The notes beneath the pieces were generated by a model. It did not search any database and was not told the DNA's origin. It saw nothing but the letters and a program-made list of their open reading frames with translations. Of a stretch of DNA of 64,000 nucleotides, positions 59,471 through 64,000 are shown one piece after another. The number at the start of each line of letters is the position of its first letter. Within the stretch, counting starts at the first letter, position 1. The position numbers and the translations under genes were made by a program. This DNA comes from Steromphala cineraria (Eukaryota > Mollusca > Gastropoda > Trochida > Trochidae): NCBI GenBank assembly GCA_916613615.1, contig OU744726.1, forward strand, positions 62,140,987-62,204,986. The letters are read 5' to 3'.

Positions 59471-60360
59471 AAAACACGGATAATAACCATTTATCATACA
59501 ATGGATAGTGTACTCGGCATAATAAAGCCAACAGATATTTTAGATATCCGTTGGGCGTGGCTAAGGGTCATATACGGATACCGATGCAAATTTCAAAGGT
59601 CAAGGTCGGAACTTCTTTCGAAAATTCCGATGACGTCACAAGCATTAACATTTTGAATGCCTTTAGTAACGCAGAGAGGCATTACAATATGAATGATACA
59701 TTGCATAAACATTAATCTAAGAAATAACAACAAAACTGTGTTGGTCTTTAGACATATGTATGACTTAGCTGTGCTTAAACATTGTCATCACGATTTGATT
59801 GAAACCGACTGAACAATTTTACTCACAGGTACCAAAGGCAGTTCAGGTCTCATGTTCAAACACGTCATTAACATATTCGGTGTTCTTTACTTTTATTGTT
59901 TAGTTTGGATTAGGAAATCCAAATACTATCATTTAGTTTAGCTCTCCGGCCATCAATGTTCGTTCAATCGCTGTCTCAACGCAAACCGCCATTGTCACGT
60001 AGGCGAAGGGAAGCAACTCTTGTCTCTTGGTGAAATTGACTCGTCCTCTCGATGACGTCGGATTAACGAACGTCAGTTCGATCCCGCCAAAGACCATTTA
60101 AAATGTGTCTATTTTTTACAATCATCGTTTTTTATAGATTTTTAAAATTACAAAACTTTTGAATCGTAGCAAAATAACTTAAACGGCAATAAAATGCATA
60201 TATAAGGAGGAATTATATTTTGTCCATTCACCGTCAGAGTCATTGCTCTATTCATTTGCATATATCAATGCGCGAATCTTAAAACAATTTCAACTATTAA
60301 AATAGTATTATCAGGCATTTTTTCGAATTAAATTTTAAAATGACATTGTATGATAAAGAA

Positions 60361-60504
60361 GTTATCATGCTCGTGTGTTTTGGGATCGTAAATATCCTGC
60401 ATTAGGAATAAACACTATGTATTTAGCTCGCCAAGGCTCGCAAAATACAATGTTTATTCCTAATGCAGGATATTTACGATCCCAAAACACACTCGCATGA
60501 TAAC
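60361..60504. repeat. 144-bp near-perfect palindrome
   Basis: Arms of ~62 bp starting GTTATCATGCTCGTGTGTTT and ending with the complement; only a few mismatches. The 17-base centre (AGCTCGCCAAGGCTCGC) contains CTCGCC and GGCTCG. No ORF or TIR family recognised; short overlapping ORFs are artefacts. Confidence 0.92.
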
Positions 60505-60519
60505 CTCTATAGGTCTTCA

Positions 60520-61369
60520 GACTTTGTCTTGAAGACCTAATAACATTCCTATGATTGCACATGATAGAGTCTTAGGGCAATGCAGTGACAATTTGTCAAC
60601 TGAACATTTCACAAAGAAACACAATGAAAAACTATGTTGGACTATGCACCCTTGTATCTGCTGATAATAACATTCGCTGATAAAAGTACAGATCATCACA
60701 AAGCCTATGAATGTGTTACGGTTATCAATAGATGTTCAAATATTTTATATCACAGAAAACATGATAGTGATTATTTGTTAATCTGAAATTTTCTTCCCTA
60801 GATATTCAAGAGTAACAATGTTTTAAATGTGAATACTTACCATGAAACAGTTTCCAATATTCTATAGAAGGAGATGTGTAGGGCACGCTTCGAGAAATCC
60901 TCAAATACTAATGAAAATAGTAAGCAACCTGTGAAAAGCTTAAGTCTGTTTTGTATGTTCACTCGTGATTTGTTCTACGACCTTGAAATACAAAACACTT
61001 TCTAGAAAACAGTGTTGTAACTGCACACTTCAGTGCTTCCATTGAAAAGTGATGCATCTTTACATTTTTCAACCTGCTTAGATTACAAGCTTACATAATG
61101 CTTCCATTTAAAAAAAGGAATATTAAAAATGTGTTATCGATAATGACAGTCGAGAGACATTTGAAAACCTCGACTGTATAAGGATATTTTACGTCCGCTT
61201 CCTTCGCATTTATATATCAAATCACCTGTTGTACTCAGATACTACTTGATCAAACAGCTTCCTATATCAAGGTTTGAAAGAAGAACCACTGATTAAACTA
61301 TCAAACCCATTAAGTCTTATCACAACTATTTAATGAATAAGCGTATTGTCAAAGAAAATAATGTTTTAT
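60520..61369. other. Intergenic, no gene seen
   Basis: AT-rich with no recognisable feature. Confidence 0.5.
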
Positions 61370-62480
61370 TTTAGGCGAAACATAGGGAACCATGAAATAG
61401 ATCTTGCTCAGTATTCAAACCTTGGACCCGACGAGAGTCCGAAACCCTACTACTTGAGCTACAGGGATAGTCTCAAGTCTTAGCATTTTCTGTCACCTTG
61501 CAACGCTAACTTGACAAAATAATAGTACCTGCAATTAGAATAAGGAGATTGAATTAATAAAGTTATGGTTGCTTTCATGTAACTCTAGCATATTTTGATA
61601 AAGCATTTTAAGTCAATATTTTAGTGGGATATCGGCTAATGACCTGATACTGATTAAAGATACTATGGGGTTATCAGCTCTTGGTTCCGAACTGTGTGAG
61701 TGGCATCCTATTAGGTTATAAAGATGGCTCTTGGTTCCCAACTGTGTGAGTTGCATCCTAGTAGGTAATAAAGAATCCTAGTAGGTTATAAAGAACACGA
61801 TTAGTGCAATGGATGTCCAACTTCTTTATTCACAGAATAGCGACACTTCGGTATAAATCCTTATACTGTTTTAAAGGAAAGGGATAGAGGGATGTAAAGC
61901 AGTATATATAGATATGTTTCATTCACAAAAAATATCTGCTAGCTAATAACATGGTATGTGCAGCCAGGAGAGGACCTCTTCGTTTGAAGCATTTGGTTTT
62001 TGCAAAGGGAGAACGATTTTTATAATATAAAAGATAATTAAAAAGAAATGAATGAAAGATAACATAACATCTATAAGATTAGAAAGTTAAAATAATTATA
62101 TATACTGGTACGCTGAACCGAAATCATAAAAAGAAATATTATCATATTAATATAAAAATGGAATCATTTATCAATATCCTAAAACATCTAACTATTTTGT
62201 TGAAAGAAAAGACTACATATATTGCTGTTCTGCACCTGTGTTAAACACCCTAGCAGAAGCGTAACTAAGCAACCGTATAGGTAGGAATGCGGGATTTATT
62301 TTCAAGTTTCAGAATGCTTTACCACAGCGGACGGATGTCACACCAAAAGCATGCATCACGTGCTTAGTAGATGCCACTGACATATCAGAGAACTGACTCA
62401 GTTAAAACGTGTCAATTCAAAAGACTGGCTTTTACACTTATGTCTGATTTCACGTGTGAGCGATATCTGTTCTTCTTTCA
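61370..62480. repeat. Segmental duplicate of 6841-7980
   Basis: Contains the better-preserved tRNA-like head (61391-61475) and the AGCATGCATCACG block (62349-62361). Between them, at 61680-61800, is a short duplication (CTCTTGGTTCC(G/C)AACTGTGTGAG twice, then TCCTAGTAGGT twice). Confidence 0.55.
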
Positions 62481-63388
62481 TTTATATTTCTTTATATGGA
62501 AATTGATAGATCACATCTGAATAGTGAATTTTCCGTTTGAATTCTGTTGTTTGATTTGGCGCAACATTGGGACTTGTCGGCAAATTATGTTATCTCTTGA
62601 TCATGCCATGGCGCACCCGTTTAACAGGCAAAATCCGTGCAGCACGTGCAAAGTCGTATCTACTGACAGCAGTCAGGTGAATGAGTGAAATCATGTCAAT
62701 TCATCTTCCTGGTTTTGACATAAACACTTAGAAAAATAAAAGAATGCCAGTTTAACTGAAATATATAGGTGAAATGTGACATTAAAGTAATGAATTTTCC
62801 TTCGATCTACATGTATGTCGTATGGTGTTGAGGCTAAATCGTCCGTAAGCTGTGCTTATCATGAAGTTATGAAAGTAATAACACTGATGCAATCGTTTTC
62901 ACCTTTGATAAAAGTTTCATTTATCGAAAGTTTGACTCTCTGGAGTTATGAATAATAACGTAATTAGCATACTTGCGAGATGTCACATTGATTTTAAAAC
63001 ACTCATGCCAGTAAGATATACTGAAAATGTAACTTTATAGTCACTCGTGATATCTCTGCTTGTGCATTTATTACTCGTATGTTCTAACAACATTTGCTTC
63101 TTATCAATACATTACATCTGTCACTTCAAACAAAGGTAGCCATTTTACAATGTCAAACAAAAATAGTCATTTGAAAGCCTGGACGTCCTCATATATTTTA
63201 AATTATGAAGATTAGATATAATGCTCACATTGATTACATATTTGATATAGGAAACACTGGTTACGTAAGTTCTTTCTGCATGCAGTAACATTAGCAAATG
63301 AATCATGGTTTGTAACTCTTTCTTATAAAACTGTCTATCTGAACCTTATCATAGCATAAAGAAAATAGCTCAATATTTGATCAGGGAT

Positions 63389-64000
63389 TTACAATCGAAA
63401 TATCTTAACATTTCCCTTCCATTCTGTAACATACAGTTTGTTTCCATGTACACATATTCCTCGTGGTCCATCAATCCCATCTTGTCTAGTCAGCAGATCT
63501 CTCACATACTCCCCTCTCTCTGTCATATGGACGATCTTGTTGTTACAATAATCAGCCACGATAACAGAACCACTGTCTGTTGTTGTTACACCGTAACCTC
63601 CCAGCTTGTATGTGTACACAACCTCACCTTGCTGTGTTACACAGTAGACAGAATCTGATGTATAATCTGTCACTACAATGTGACCCTGACGTGTTGTACA
63701 CATGTACCATGGTTCCAGTATCAGCTGCTGACCAGTGCTGGGTGCGATCACAGATCTCAGGACTCTCCCTGACAGATCCAGGACGTCAATACTGGGAGGA
63801 TCTTCACAACCTGCAGCCAGAGTCGTGTCACTGATAGCGGTCAGACATATGTACTTCTTCTTTGTTTTGATTGAGGAAACCAGGACTGGGTCAGGAGTCA
63901 GCTTGATCAGTTCAATATTGTTGTGTACCTCGTGTGATACACCTACACTGTCCTGGCCTATCTTTGTTAATCTAAAGGGTGCTTCACGAAGTATGAGAGA
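63389..64000 (-). CDS. TRIM paralogue, propeller-like tail (partial, runs off the window)
   Basis: The minus-strand frame is open from the stop at 63389 to the window end (203 residues seen). It closely matches the C-terminal tail of the TRIM at 49830-52420: HNNIELIKLTPDPVLVSSIK, SIDVLDLSGRVLRSVI, GHIVVTDYTSDSVYCVTQQG, SVIVADYCNNKIVHMTERGE. The true start lies to the right of the window. It ends KGNVKIFRL versus REHIKIFQM, so the stop position is conserved. The 3' flank is also duplicated. Confidence 0.92.
   Translation of the reverse strand, partial: SLILREAPFRLTKIGQDSVGVSHEVHNNIELIKLTPDPVLVSSIKTKKKYICLTAISDTTLAAGCEDPPSIDVLDLSGRVLRSVIAPSTGQQLILEPWYMCTTRQGHIVVTDYTSDSVYCVTQQGEVVYTYKLGGYGVTTTDSGSVIVADYCNNKIVHMTERGEYVRDLLTRQDGIDGPRGICVHGNKLYVTEWKGNVKIFRL

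Noticed and set aside
59980..60050. Minus-strand ATG in strong context within a CpG-richer patch
   Set aside because: Only 19 codons to a stop and no donor before it.

Overview
The window looks like AT-rich nuclear DNA of a lophotrochozoan animal, most likely a bivalve mollusc. The reasons are genes split by GT-AG introns, a large RING/B-box TRIM protein with a beta-propeller-like tail (a family known to be expanded in bivalves), tRNA-derived SINEs, non-LTR retrotransposon debris, TIR elements and many minisatellites. Nothing bacterial or viral was recognised. All assignments come from reading the sequence; no database search was run.

Genes, all on the minus strand. (1) A gene of short coding exons at 8153-9426, nearly all in phase 0, encoding a basic, Arg/Ser/Pro-rich protein of unknown function; its 5' end was not found. 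(2) The 3' end of an unknown gene at 13485-~16515 (three exons), lying inside a ~5 kb inverted-repeat unit. (3) A complete six-exon gene at 34317-40447 for a 529-residue secreted mucin-like protein: signal peptide, Cys-rich module, PAN/apple module, two Thr/Ser repeat exons, and a terminal PAN-like module. Every intron is phase 1, and intron 2 holds a 2 kb minisatellite. (4) A complete two-exon TRIM gene at 49830-52420 (767 residues). (5) The 3' part of a close TRIM paralogue, 63389-64000, cut by the window end.

Repeats by region. 1-295: 16-bp minisatellite. 829-4836: ~2 kb tandem duplication. 6.84-7.98 kb and 61.37-62.48 kb: paralogous segments. 12.56-17.57 kb: unit with TA-flanked inverted ends. 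17.84-20.97 kb: foldback element with a second foldback element (19290-20845) nested in it. 21.1-22.1 kb: short tandem repeats. 25.5-26.3 and 31.8-32.5 kb: ~160-bp repeat blocks. 29.6-30.1 kb: decayed Tc1/mariner transposase. 41.2-47.5 kb: diverged ~1.2 kb tandem array carrying a 194-bp MITE with a perfect 9-bp target duplication. 53.1-54.8 kb: LINE fragment interrupted by a 357-bp MITE. 55.1-57.5 kb: large inverted repeat containing SINEs. 58.2-59.0 kb: LINE remnant and SINE. 60361-60504: near-perfect 144-bp palindrome.

The genes show no operon-like cooperation. The TRIM pair probably acts in ubiquitin signalling or innate immunity, and the mucin/PAN protein is extracellular. The main biological theme is a repeat-dense accessory region in which coding minisatellites (mucin exons, TRIM linker) and non-coding ones (intron, promoter side, tandem arrays) evolve around gene families still undergoing duplication.
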